This document shows positions 8,114 to 16,561 of a DNA stretch of 64,000 bases, one piece after another (the stretch's first letter is position 1; each line of letters opens with the position of its first letter). A program made the translations under genes and the position numbers. The stretch comes from an uncultured Bacteroidales bacterium (lineage in GTDB: Bacteria > Bacteroidota > Bacteroidia > Bacteroidales > Paludibacteraceae). A model generated the notes under the pieces. That model ran no database searches, was not told the origin of the DNA, and saw only the letters and a program-made list of their open reading frames with translations. The stretch lies in assembly GCA_902800525.1 (NCBI GenBank), contig CADCEV010000001.1:1-64000 (forward strand), in the 5' to 3' direction.

Positions 8114-9106
8114 ATGGCTGTAACATTAGCAGATATTAAGAAACTGCGCGATATTACCGGCGCAGGAATGATGGACGTTAAGAAAGCCCTGGAAGAGGCA
8201 AACGGCGATTTCGAAGTAGCAAAGGACTTGCTCCGCAAGCGCGGACAGGCTATCGCAGCTAAACGTAGCGACCGCGAGGCTTCTGAAGGATGCGTGCTCG
8301 GTAAAGTAAAAGGCAACTTCGGCGCTATTGTGGGCGTTAAGTGCGAGACTGACTTCGTGGCTAAAAACGAGGACTTCGTAGGCATGGTTAAACTGATCCT
8401 TGACGCTGCTTTGGATAACAAAGTACAGAGCAAAGAGGATTTGGCAGCTCTCAAGATCGGCAACTTTACCGTTGCAGAGATCATCACCGAGCGTTCCGGC
8501 GTTACGGGTGAGAAGATGGAGTTGGCTGACTACGCTTGTCTGGAGGCTCCGGTAGTGGATGCTTACAACCACCTGGGTAACAAACTCAGCTCGCTCGTTG
8601 CAGCAGAGGCAACGGCTGAACTCGAGACCGTTCACGGCATCTCGATGCAGGTAGCAGCTATGAGCCCGATCGCGCTCGACGCAGATCACGTAGCTGAAGA
8701 GATTAAGAAGCATGAGCTCGAAGTAGCTATCGAGAAGACCAAACAGGACGAGATCAACAAAGCTGTTGAGAACGCTATCCGTAAAGCTGGTATCAACCCG
8801 GCTCACGTGGACAGCGACGATCACATCGAGTCTAACCAGGCTAAGGGCTGGATCACCGCTGAGCAGGCACAGCAGGCTCGCGAGATCAAGGCTACTGTGG
8901 CTAAAGAGGCAGAGGCTAACCTCGCTAATCAGGCTAAGAAGATCGAGATGATCGCACAAGGACGTCTTGGTAAATTCTTGAAAGAGAACACACTCGTTGA
9001 GCAGGCTTACATCATGAGCGAGTCGAAAGAACTCGTAAAAGATGTACTCAAAGCAAAAGGTGTGGTTATCAGCGACTTCCGTCGTATTACATTGGCTGCT
9101 GAATAA
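8114..9106 (+). CDS. tsf: Elongation factor Ts
   Basis: This 330-residue nucleotide exchange factor for EF-Tu has the N-terminal UBA-like motif KKLRDITGAGMMDVKKAL and the KCETDFVAKNEDF signature of the EF-Tu contact. The length is slightly above the E. coli protein (about 283), as usual in Bacteroidetes. It is the last gene of rpsB-tsf. Its final 20 bases overlap the 3' end of the convergent recQ gene, and the likely terminator lies inside recQ coding sequence. Confidence 0.97.
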   Translation: MAVTLADIKKLRDITGAGMMDVKKALEEANGDFEVAKDLLRKRGQAIAAKRSDREASEGCVLGKVKGNFGAIVGVKCETDFVAKNEDFVGMVKLILDAALDNKVQSKEDLAALKIGNFTVAEIITERSGVTGEKMELADYACLEAPVVDAYNHLGNKLSSLVAAEATAELETVHGISMQVAAMSPIALDADHVAEEIKKHELEVAIEKTKQDEINKAVENAIRKAGINPAHVDSDDHIESNQAKGWITAEQAQQAREIKATVAKEAEANLANQAKKIEMIAQGRLGKFLKENTLVEQAYIMSESKELVKDVLKAKGVVISDFRRITLAAE

Positions 9107-10850
9107 TTCGCTCCAATTCACGACAAACATCGCAGTGCCCGCAAGGCACTGCGTTTTTTTCTCCAAAATACGCTAACAGCACTTGCTCGCGGCAGAACTG
9201 ATTTTGGTCGGCATACTCTAACATGGATTGCAGCTTGGAAACAAACTGCTCCTGGCGCTTCTCAAAGATTTCGGGCGATAGATAGATCTCTGTCTGTCGC
9301 TCGTTTGTCATCGTCAAACTGCAACCCACTGAACGCGGAATATAGGTGATAATACCTCTTTGTGCCAGCGAGACTAAAATTTCGTGAACTGAGAATTGTG
9401 AATTGTGAATTGTAAATTGATTGTCATCCGCCTCGCGTACATACTGAAGATCGGTGTAAATGCCGGTATAAGAGCGCATTAATACATCTAATAATTCCGC
9501 TTGCTCAAAAGAAAGGTTATATTCTCCTAACAAATGCCGGGCTACAAGGATCTGCACGCGAGGCTGTGTCTCATGTTCTTCCTCAAAATCGATATACCCC
9601 GCCTGACTCAGAATATGCAGGGCAGAGTAGGTTTGTATCACCGGCAGTTTCATCACTTGGCAAAGCTGGTCGATATGCAGCGTGAACCGGTGACCCAAAC
9701 CGCTTCCGGCGCCTATCTGCAGAAAATCCATGGTCTTGTGATAAACCGCCTCCACAAACTCCTTCGGCGGATAGGTGTCCGTCGCACGTTTCTGCAACTT
9801 GGCTTTGTCCTCCTGCGGATTATAAAGCAACACGGCATAAGCCCTCTTGCCGTCTCGACCGGCTCGACCTGCCTCCTGATAATAACTCTCCAGATGCGAC
9901 GGCAGATCATAATGGATCACTACGCGCACGTCCGGCTTGTCAATACCCATACCGAATGCGTTCGTTGCCACAATAACGCGGGTTTTGCCTTCCGTCCATG
10001 CCTGTTGCCGCTCATTCCTCTCCTTCGTAGTCAGCCCCGCATGGTAATAATCAACAGACCTACCCCCGTCCCCTCCCTGAAAGGAGGGGAGGTGATTGAG
10101 CCATTCGGATAGTTCCTGAGCACGTTTGCGGTTGCGGACATAGACGATGGCAGAGCCCGGAACGCGCGAGAGGATGTGCGCCACTTGTTCCTCTTTTTGG
10201 TCGGTGCGCCGCACAACATACGTCAAGTTTTCGCGGTGGAAAGATTTGCGCAACACATGTTTCTCCTCAAAGCCCAATTTATCCTGAATATCATCGATAG
10301 TGTCCGGCGTCGCAGTTGCGGTTAGCGCCAACACGGGAACACCCGGAAGCACTTTGCGCACTTCCGCAATCTTCAAATAAGATGGTCGGAAGTCGTACCC
10401 CCATTGGGAAATACAATGCGCTTCATCCACGGCGATCAAGCAAATCGGCAGATCCGCCAGACGTTTCCTAAACTCCTCACTCTCAAGCCGTTCCGGCGAG
10501 CAATACAGAAAATGGTATGGCCCGTATAGACAATTATCCAGTGCCACACGCTGCTTATCCCATGTCATGCCGGTATAAACAGCCGCGGCGTGAATACCGC
10601 GCGCTTTCAGATTCTCCACTTGGTCACGCATCAAAGCTATCAGCGGCGTTACCACCAAACAAAGCCGTTTCTCCGGATTCTCATGGGCCATGACGAGGGT
10701 CGGTACTTGAAAACAGATACTCTTTCCTCCACCGGTCGGCATCAACGCCAAAGTGTCACGTCCTGCCAACACGGAAGTGATAATCTCCTCCTGCAACGGA
10801 CGGAAATTATCATACCCGAAATACGTATGTAGAGCCTCTCTTGGTGTCAT
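9087..10850 (-). CDS. recQ: ATP-dependent DNA helicase RecQ
   Basis: A 3'-5' superfamily 2 helicase of 587 residues for recombination and fork repair. Visible motifs: Walker A MPTGGGKSICFQVP, DEAH (VDEAHCISQWGYDFR), the TATATP motif and motif VI QEAGRAGRDGK. A cysteine site close to the C-terminus (CGHCDVC, with an earlier FCREQ) replaces the usual mid-protein zinc site and HRDC domain, a layout I recall for short Bacteroidetes RecQ proteins. I start at 10850 (MTPREALH); 10859 is possible, and anything further upstream precedes the promoter. Two segments look inserted: NHLPSFQGGDGGR between helicase motifs, and NQFTIHNSQFSVHE near the winged helix, both encoded by repeat-family DNA. Confidence 0.92.
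   Translation of the reverse strand: MTPREALHTYFGYDNFRPLQEEIITSVLAGRDTLALMPTGGGKSICFQVPTLVMAHENPEKRLCLVVTPLIALMRDQVENLKARGIHAAAVYTGMTWDKQRVALDNCLYGPYHFLYCSPERLESEEFRKRLADLPICLIAVDEAHCISQWGYDFRPSYLKIAEVRKVLPGVPVLALTATATPDTIDDIQDKLGFEEKHVLRKSFHRENLTYVVRRTDQKEEQVAHILSRVPGSAIVYVRNRKRAQELSEWLNHLPSFQGGDGGRSVDYYHAGLTTKERNERQQAWTEGKTRVIVATNAFGMGIDKPDVRVVIHYDLPSHLESYYQEAGRAGRDGKRAYAVLLYNPQEDKAKLQKRATDTYPPKEFVEAVYHKTMDFLQIGAGSGLGHRFTLHIDQLCQVMKLPVIQTYSALHILSQAGYIDFEEEHETQPRVQILVARHLLGEYNLSFEQAELLDVLMRSYTGIYTDLQYVREADDNQFTIHNSQFSVHEILVSLAQRGIITYIPRSVGCSLTMTNERQTEIYLSPEIFEKRQEQFVSKLQSMLEYADQNQFCREQVLLAYFGEKNAVPCGHCDVCRELERIIQQPM
9132..9161 (+). terminator. tsf terminator embedded in recQ coding sequence
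   Basis: GCAGTGCC (9132-9139) and GGCACTGC (9145-9152) form a perfect 8-bp stem followed by seven T's. On the opposite strand the same bases encode the RecQ zinc-site segment AVPCGHCD. Confidence 0.8.
9386..9423 (-). repeat. Heptamer array (AATTGTR family) inside recQ
   Basis: Units GAATTGT, GAATTGT, GAATTGT, AAATTGA at strict seven-base spacing encode FTIHNSQF-like residues in RecQ. It matches the intergenic island at 4706-4748. Confidence 0.85.
10057..10093 (+). repeat. C-rich palindromic element inside recQ
   Basis: CCTACCCCCGTCCCCTCCCT, then a short loop and AGGAGGGGAGG, can fold back on itself. A near copy in the same + orientation lies in ispE at 50919-50955. Here it is antisense to the gene and still in frame. 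Confidence 0.8.
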
Positions 10851-10867
10851 TTGCTGCATTTTGAGTG

Positions 10868-10899
10868 CAAAAATACAATTTTTTTTCCAAATATACAAA
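10868..10899 (-). promoter_or_regulatory. recQ promoter
   Basis: On the minus strand: TTTGTATATTTG (from 10899) and TATTTTTG (10875-10868). The ATG codons at 10859 and 10850 lie 9 and 18 bases after the box, implying a very short leader. Confidence 0.8.
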
Positions 10900-10914
10900 T
10901 TTTTATGCTTTTTA

Positions 10915-10946
10915 TTTGCATATTTCAAAAAATTATTGTACCTTTG
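10915..10946 (+). promoter_or_regulatory. Promoter of the 10991 lipoprotein gene
   Basis: TTTGCATATTTC (-33, 10915) and TACCTTTG (-7, 10939-10946). Confidence 0.85.
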
Positions 10947-10990
10947 CATCGTTTTTTAATGAATTTACTAATTTTAAAAATTATAAAATT

Positions 10991-11353
10991 ATGAAAAAGT
11001 ATCTTTTAATTCTCTTAGTAGCCCTTGTAGGCGTTGGTTTCACAAGTTGTAAGAAAAAAGCTGCTGGAACTATTGAAGTAACTGTTACAGATGCTGCAGG
11101 TGATCCTATGAAAGGCGCTGATGTTTGTGTTTTCTTTCAATCCACATGGGAGTCTCAAGTGCACTATCTGCAAAATGCTGATTTCAAAGAGACAACAAAC
11201 GCTGACGGCTTAGCTACCATTAAAATTAGCGGCTTCTGGCTTAGCGAAAATGGTACACCGTTCTACTGCGCAGTATGCGATGCTCAGGGTGCTGCTGTTG
11301 CTTATGAGCAAGTTATTGTTAAGCCCGGCGAGACTGTAGAAGTTGCTTTCTAA
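10991..11353 (+). CDS. Small lipoprotein with an Ig-like/carboxypeptidase-regulatory-like fold
   Basis: This 120-residue secreted lipoprotein has the signal peptide MKKYLLILLVALVGVGFTSC, with the lipobox Cys at residue 20. The mature part (GTIEVTVTDAAGDPMKGADV ... TTNADGLATIKI) has the pattern of a single beta-sandwich domain of the CarboxypepD_reg type: a conserved Gly-Asp-Pro turn and a T-x-A-D-G-x-A strand. It is monocistronic, with a strong promoter and terminator. Function unknown; probably anchored to the outer membrane. Confidence 0.8.
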   Translation: MKKYLLILLVALVGVGFTSCKKKAAGTIEVTVTDAAGDPMKGADVCVFFQSTWESQVHYLQNADFKETTNADGLATIKISGFWLSENGTPFYCAVCDAQGAAVAYEQVIVKPGETVEVAF

Positions 11354-11378
11354 TATTAATTTTGCTTGACAAACTAAT

Positions 11379-11408
11379 CCTCGGCTCTCTCAGCCGGGGA
11401 TTTTTGTT
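11379..11408 (+). terminator. Terminator of the lipoprotein gene
   Basis: CCTCGGCT (11379-11386) and AGCCGGGG (11392-11399), with one G-U pair, followed by ATTTTTGTTT. Confidence 0.8.
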
Positions 11409-11458
11409 TATCATCATACGTGGACCCAAGGATACAAAGAAATCCATGTTTCTTCCCA

Positions 11459-11490
11459 CAAAAAAAACGGTTGCCAGGACGGGCAACCGT
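11459..11490 (-). terminator. gltX terminator
   Basis: ACGGTTGCC (11467-11475) and GGCAACCGT (11482-11490); on the minus strand the hairpin is followed by eight T's. Confidence 0.85.
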
Positions 11491-11532
11491 TGGTGATAAT
11501 AAGCAGGAAGTTCGTTTGTCGTTTCCCTAACC

Positions 11533-13134
11533 TCATTGAATGGTTTTCAAGGCTTGACGAACACGTTTAAGCGTTTCCTCTTTGCCCAAAACATCCGTTA
11601 TGTTCCAGATATGCGGACCGCGTGCAGCGCCCACGAGACAGATACGGAACGCATTCATGACGATACCGACACCGTATTCTTTCTCCGCAATCCATGGCAT
11701 AACAACATCGTCCAAATGCCAGCGAATAACATTTTCGCCATTTTCATTCTTCTCTTCGCGATTGTCGTGCCACTTATCTTCACTTACGGTCTCCAACAAA
11801 GCAATCAGCTCTTCCATGTGTTTCGGGCTGTCCTCTTTCCAGCGTTTCTTGAGCGATTTCTCGTCATAGTCCGTCGGAGCAATAAAGAAGAAATTAACCT
11901 GCTCCCATAACTCCGGCACAAAGTTCACACGATCCTTGGTCAGACCGATAACCTTGGCTACCATCGCACGGTCAATCTTTAATTCTTTATTTTTTAATTG
12001 CTCTTCAAGAACCGGCATGAACATCTCTGCCAACTCTTCGTTGCTGCGTAACTGCAAATATTGGTGGTTGAACCATTTGCCCTTCTCGTAGTCAAACTTG
12101 GCTCCGGCTTTCGATACACGGTCGAGCGAGAAATCATGGATCAACTCCTCCATCGTGTACATCTCCTTGTCGCCGCTTCCGTGCCAGCCGAGCAATGCCA
12201 GGAAGTTGATAACCGCTTCCGGCAGATAACCGCTCTCGCGATAACCGCTGCTCACACTACCGTCTTTCTGATTATGGAACTCCAACGGGAAGACAGGGAA
12301 GCCCAAACGGTCGCCGTCACGCTTGCTCAACTTACCGTTTCCGTCCGGCTTGAGCAGCAGCGGCAGGTGCGCAAACTCAGGCATCGTGTCCTGCCAGCCG
12401 AACGCACGGTAAAGCAGCACGTGGAGTGGAGCGGAAGGCAACCATTCCTCACCGCGGATCACATGGCTCACTTCCATCAAATGGTCATCCACGATATTTG
12501 CCAAGTGATAAGTCGGCAGATCATCGGCGGACTTATACAGCACTTTGTCATCCAAGATATTGCTGTTGATCACCACTTCGCCGCGGATCAGATCATGCAC
12601 ATGTACATCCTCATCCGGCTCTACTTTGAAGCGAACCACATATTTCTCTCCCTTGTCCAAAAGTGCCTGCACTTCCTCTGCCGGCATCGTCAGCGAGTTA
12701 CGCATGCTCATACGCGTACGCGCGTCATATTGAAAATTAGGTGTCTCTGCGCGTTTCGCCTCCAGTTCTTCCGGCGTGTCAAATGCAATATAAGCATGTC
12801 CGCTGTCCAGCAACTGTTTTACGTACTTGTGATAAATCTCACGCCGCTCACTCTGTCTGTACGGACCGTGTGAACCCACAGCCTCGATCTCTTTGGTGCC
12901 TTTTTTCTGACGCAGACCCTCGTCTATCTCAATTCCAAGCCAATCCAAGGCTTCCAAAATATATTCCTCGGCGCCCGGCACAAAACGTGTACTGTCCGTA
13001 TCTTCGATACGAAGTAACATGTCTCCGCCGTGCTGACGAGCGAACAAATAGTTATACAATGCGGTGCGAACACCGCCGATGTGAAGCGCGCCGGTCGGGC
13101 TCGGCGCAAAACGTACGCGTACTCTTCTTTCCAT
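11533..13134 (-). CDS. gltX: Glutamyl-tRNA synthetase
   Basis: This 533-residue class I aminoacyl-tRNA synthetase charges tRNA-Glu. The HIGH motif is in [20 protein letters not shown] near the start and the KMSKS-type motif is KLSKRDG. I start at 13134 ([12 protein letters not shown]); longer frames run back through the promoter. The gene is monocistronic, with its own promoter and terminator, and divergent from the V-ATPase operon. A short stretch at 11976-11996 (encoding LKNKELKI) is built of TTAATT-type DNA like the nearby spacer islands and may be a small insertion. Confidence 0.96.
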   Translation of the reverse strand: MERRVRVRFAPSPTGALHIGGVRTALYNYLFARQHGGDMLLRIEDTDSTRFVPGAEEYILEALDWLGIEIDEGLRQKKGTKEIEAVGSHGPYRQSERREIYHKYVKQLLDSGHAYIAFDTPEELEAKRAETPNFQYDARTRMSMRNSLTMPAEEVQALLDKGEKYVVRFKVEPDEDVHVHDLIRGEVVINSNILDDKVLYKSADDLPTYHLANIVDDHLMEVSHVIRGEEWLPSAPLHVLLYRAFGWQDTMPEFAHLPLLLKPDGNGKLSKRDGDRLGFPVFPLEFHNQKDGSVSSGYRESGYLPEAVINFLALLGWHGSGDKEMYTMEELIHDFSLDRVSKAGAKFDYEKGKWFNHQYLQLRSNEELAEMFMPVLEEQLKNKELKIDRAMVAKVIGLTKDRVNFVPELWEQVNFFFIAPTDYDEKSLKKRWKEDSPKHMEELIALLETVSEDKWHDNREEKNENGENVIRWHLDDVVMPWIAEKEYGVGIVMNAFRICLVGAARGPHIWNITDVLGKEETLKRVRQALKTIQ

Positions 13135-13176
13135 ATTTTTGATGTGATATTTTACGTAAAATAACAAATTCGACTG

Positions 13177-13208
13177 CAAAGATACTACTTTTTTTGCACT
13201 TATGCAAA
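13177..13208 (-). promoter_or_regulatory. gltX promoter
   Basis: Minus strand: TTTGCATAAGTG (from 13208) and TATCTTTG (13184-13177). Confidence 0.85.
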
Positions 13209-13245
13209 TTTTTCTTCTTCTTTGGTGTAATAATTTGAATTTTTC

Positions 13246-13276
13246 TTGCATATGTCAAATTTTTTTTGTAACTTTG
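13246..13276 (+). promoter_or_regulatory. Promoter of the V-ATPase operon
   Basis: TTGCATATGTC (13246) and TAACTTTG (13269-13276), 23 bases apart, about 85 bases before ntpE. Confidence 0.85.
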
Positions 13277-13362
13277 CGCCAAATTTGGCGCGCCAAAAAA
13301 GAGAAACACCAAAATCGCCAAATAAATATCAATATTGCTAATGACTAAATTGAAATATTATT

Positions 13363-13947
13363 ATGAATCTTTCTGAATTAACCGACAAAATCTACGCGGA
13401 AGGCGTAGAAAAAGGAAACGCCGAAGCGCAACAGATTGTGGAGAAAGCGAACGCCAAGGCGGCCGACATCGTTGCAGAGGCTGAGAAAAAAGCAGCTGCT
13501 ATCATTGCTGATGCGGAAAGCAAATCTGCTGATCTCGACAAGAAAACACGTGCGGAACTCAAGCTCTATGCGGAGCAATCCGTTAACGCCGTTAAAACTG
13601 AAATCACCAACCTCCTTTCTGACCAAATCGCTGCAGACAGCGTGAAAGCAGCTACGGCTGATGCAAAATTCATGCAGGGCGTGATTGCTAAACTGGCAGA
13701 GCAGATGGCGAAAGATGGAGAAGTGCTCATCGAGGCGAAAGATGCAGAGGCATTGAAGAAATACTTCACCGCCAACGCCAAAGCACTCCTCGAGAAAGGC
13801 GTGAAGATTGCAGAAGTAAAAGGCATCAAGACGGACTTCACTATTCAGCCGGCAAAGGGCGGTTACAAACTCGCTTTCGGTGACGCTGAGTTCATCGCTT
13901 ACTTCAAAGAAATGCTGAGACCACAGTTGGTTGACCAACTGTTCTAA
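13363..13947 (+). CDS. ntpE: V-type ATPase subunit E (peripheral stalk)
   Basis: This 194-residue protein has a long N-terminal Ala/Lys/Glu-rich helix (about residues 10-75) of the kind that pairs with the G/H subunit, and a globular C-terminal domain. Its place at the head of the V-type operon (E, DUF2764, A, B, D, I, K) matches subunit E. It forms the stator linking the A3B3 head to the membrane sector. Confidence 0.88.
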   Translation: MNLSELTDKIYAEGVEKGNAEAQQIVEKANAKAADIVAEAEKKAAAIIADAESKSADLDKKTRAELKLYAEQSVNAVKTEITNLLSDQIAADSVKAATADAKFMQGVIAKLAEQMAKDGEVLIEAKDAEALKKYFTANAKALLEKGVKIAEVKGIKTDFTIQPAKGGYKLAFGDAEFIAYFKEMLRPQLVDQLF

Positions 13948-14072
13948 GTTGAAAGTTGAAAGTTGAGAGTTGAGAGAAGTCCAATAGTTGAAAGTTCATA
14001 GTTTATAAACTTTCCACTTTAAAACTCTCCAACTTCTTTAAACTTTAAACTCTAAACTCTAAACTTTTAAAA
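13946..14072 (+). repeat. Heptamer spacer island (AGTTGAA family), inverted halves
   Basis: Units of GTTGAAA/GTTGAGA run forward for about 45 bases, then reverse-complement units (AAACTTT, AAACTCT) fill the rest up to the next ATG. The whole gap between ntpE and the DUF2764 gene is repeat, and the halves can pair. Confidence 0.85.
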
Positions 14073-14074
14073 AA

Positions 14075-14689
14075 ATGACTTACGAATATTTACTTACCGG
14101 ACTTCCGGAACTCAAAGCAGGTTCAGATGCGCCTATCTCTATCGAAAAACTCGATGAGTTGTTCGACGAGCAGTTGCGTGCATCCGACAAGGCTTATCTG
14201 GACTTGTTGCGCGCGCCGATGAATGAAGAGACGCTCGCACAAGGCCTTAAAGCCAAGAATCGCTTTATTCGCGAGTGGTTCGGTTTTAATCAGGATATGA
14301 ACAACGTGCTCGTGGCGCAAATTTGTCGCAAGCACGGCTTCGATGTCAAGACCCAGATCGTCGGAGATGGAGAAGTAGCGGAGCAGTTACGCACGCACAC
14401 CTCTCAAAAGGACTTCGGTCTGAACGAACTGCCGGGAGACTACCAGCCGATTCTTGCACTCGCGCAGATTGAAGATCTCATGCAGCGTGAGAAAGCCCAA
14501 GACGCGATCCGTTTTGAGTGGTTGCAAGACCGCACGGAGTTTGATTTCTTCTCCCCCGAGATGGTCTTTGCCTATTACCTCGAAGCGCTCATGCTCCATC
14601 GCTGGTCTATCCTCACCATCGAAGAAGGCGAAAAAATCTTCCGCGACATGGTGGCTGATATGAAAAAAGGGGTAAAGCTGGACGCGTAG
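14075..14689 (+). CDS. DUF2764 family protein of the V-ATPase operon
   Basis: This 204-residue soluble, mostly helical acidic protein starts with MTYEYLLTGLPELKAG. It sits between subunits E and A, the place occupied in Bacteroides V-type operons by DUF2764 proteins, which resemble subunit C-like proteins. A role in assembly, or as a subunit C equivalent linking rotor and head, is plausible but inferred, since no separate subunit C or F is visible in this operon. No catalytic motif is evident. Confidence 0.75.
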   Translation: MTYEYLLTGLPELKAGSDAPISIEKLDELFDEQLRASDKAYLDLLRAPMNEETLAQGLKAKNRFIREWFGFNQDMNNVLVAQICRKHGFDVKTQIVGDGEVAEQLRTHTSQKDFGLNELPGDYQPILALAQIEDLMQREKAQDAIRFEWLQDRTEFDFFSPEMVFAYYLEALMLHRWSILTIEEGEKIFRDMVADMKKGVKLDA

Positions 14690-14758
14690 TTTACGTAGTT
14701 TGCGTAGGCTCCGTAGTTTACGTAAAATACGAAAACAACGAAAACAACGAAAATTACA
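14684..14758 (+). repeat. 9-mer spacer island upstream of ntpA
   Basis: CGTAGTTTA-type units (reverse) then ACGAAAACA-type units (forward). It overlaps the last codons of the DUF2764 gene. Confidence 0.85.
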
Positions 14759-14770
14759 GAATTTAAAGAT

Positions 14771-16528
14771 ATGACACAAGGAAAAGTTAAAGGAATTATT
14801 GCCAACTTGGTAACCGTCGCTGTTGATGGTCCGGTTGCGCAAAACGAAATTTGCTACATCTACGTCGGCGAGACCAAACTGATGGCAGAGGTCATCAAGG
14901 TCATCGGCGCCAACGTATATGCGCAGGTGTTCGAATCCACACGTGGCCTCAAAGTAGGCAACAAAGTGGAGTTCACGGGACACATGCTGGAGGTGACGCT
15001 CGGTCCGGGTCTGCTCAGCCGTAACTACGACGGTCTGCAGAACGACCTTGACAAACTCACAGGCGTGTTCCTCAAACGTGGTGAGTACAACTTCCCGCTC
15101 GACCAAGAGAAGAAATGGGCCTTCACTCCTATCGCCAAGATTGGCGATAAGGTAGAAGCCGCTTCTTGGCTTGGAGAAGTGGATGAAAATCACCAGCCGC
15201 ACAAGATCATGGTGCCTTTCGTTTTCGAAGGCACTTACACTGTCAAAGCTATCAAAGCTGCCGGTAATTACACCATCAACGAAGTGATTGCCGTTTTGAC
15301 TGACGCTGAGGGACAAGACCACGAAGTAACTATGGTTCAGAAATGGCCGGTAAAGAAAGCGATTCTTGCATATCGCGAGAAACCGCGTCCATTCAAACTG
15401 CTCGAAACAGGTGTGCGTACCATCGACACAGCAAACCCGCTTTGCGAGGGAGGAACAGGCTTCATTCCGGGTCCGTTCGGTACCGGTAAGACCGTTCTCC
15501 AGCACGCTATCTCCAAACAAGCCGAGGCAGACATCGTGATCATCGCAGCCTGCGGTGAGCGTGCCAACGAGGTCGTAGAGACCTTTACCGAGTTCCCCGA
15601 ACTCGATGACCCGCACACAGGCCGCAAGCTCATGGAGCGTACTATCATCATCGCGAACACCTCCAACATGCCGGTGGCATCTCGTGAGGCGTCTGTTTAT
15701 ACGTCCATGACCATCGCCGAGTACTATCGTTCGATGGGTCTGCGTGTTCTCCTCATGGCGGACTCCACTTCCCGTTGGGCACAAGCTCTCCGTGAGATGT
15801 CTAACCGTCTGGAGGAGCTTCCGGGACAGGATGCTTTCCCGATGGACCTCTCCGCAATCATCGGTGCGTTCTATGCGCGCGCAGGTTACGTGTACCTTAA
15901 TAATGGCGCTACGGGATCCGTTACGTTCCTCGGTACCGTTTCGCCTGCCGGTGGTAACCTCAAGGAGCCGGTTACCGAAGGAACGAAGAAAGTGGCACGT
16001 TGTTTCTACGCTTTGGAACAAGCTCGTGCCGACCGCAAACGTTACCCGGCTGTGAACCCCATCGACTCGTACTCCAAATATGTGGAATACCCTGAGTTTG
16101 AGGAATATATCTCTAATCTGATCGACAAAGAGTGGTTGCCGATGGTCAACGACATGAAGACGTACCTCCAGCGCGGTAAAGAGATTCAGGAGCAGATCAA
16201 CATCCTCGGTGATGACGGTGTGCCGGTAGATTACCACGAGGCGTTCTGGAAATCCGAGGTCATTGACTTTGTCATCCTTCAGCAGGATGCCTTCGATAAG
16301 ATCGACGCCGTTTGTCCGCTCGAGCGCCAGCAGTACATGCTTCACCTCGTCATGGACATCTGCAAACACGACTACGATTTCGATAACTTCCTCGATGTCA
16401 TCGATTACTTCAAACGCGTCATCAACCTCTGCAAGCAGATGAACTATTGTGAGTTCCACTCCGCAGAGTTCGAAGACTACCGCAAGAAACTCGATGACCT
16501 CTTGGCAGAAAAGCAGATCGCTGCGTAA
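14771..16528 (+). CDS. ntpA: V-type ATPase catalytic subunit A
   Basis: This 585-residue nucleotide-binding subunit has the P-loop GPFGTGKTVLQH, the ADSTSRWAQALREMS block of the catalytic site and the non-homologous bulge region typical of V/A-type A subunits. Three copies alternate with subunit B in the head. In gut Bacteroidales the enzyme may use the proton or sodium gradient for ATP synthesis or hydrolysis; the ion cannot be told from this subunit. It starts 12 bases after a 9-mer spacer island. Confidence 0.96.
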   Translation: MTQGKVKGIIANLVTVAVDGPVAQNEICYIYVGETKLMAEVIKVIGANVYAQVFESTRGLKVGNKVEFTGHMLEVTLGPGLLSRNYDGLQNDLDKLTGVFLKRGEYNFPLDQEKKWAFTPIAKIGDKVEAASWLGEVDENHQPHKIMVPFVFEGTYTVKAIKAAGNYTINEVIAVLTDAEGQDHEVTMVQKWPVKKAILAYREKPRPFKLLETGVRTIDTANPLCEGGTGFIPGPFGTGKTVLQHAISKQAEADIVIIAACGERANEVVETFTEFPELDDPHTGRKLMERTIIIANTSNMPVASREASVYTSMTIAEYYRSMGLRVLLMADSTSRWAQALREMSNRLEELPGQDAFPMDLSAIIGAFYARAGYVYLNNGATGSVTFLGTVSPAGGNLKEPVTEGTKKVARCFYALEQARADRKRYPAVNPIDSYSKYVEYPEFEEYISNLIDKEWLPMVNDMKTYLQRGKEIQEQINILGDDGVPVDYHEAFWKSEVIDFVILQQDAFDKIDAVCPLERQQYMLHLVMDICKHDYDFDNFLDVIDYFKRVINLCKQMNYCEFHSAEFEDYRKKLDDLLAEKQIAA

Positions 16529-16559
16529 TTCGTAATTTTTAATTTTTAATTTTTAATTA
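16529..16559 (+). repeat. Heptamer spacer island (TTTTTAA family)
   Basis: Three to four TAATTTT units at seven-base spacing fill the gap between ntpA and ntpB. Confidence 0.8.
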
Positions 16560-16561
16560 TT

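Noticed and set aside
14387-16459. 690-codon open frame antisense to ntpA
   Set aside because: It is a shadow of the strongly coding ntpA on the other strand; it has no motif, no promoter or start context, and its sequence is unlike any protein family.
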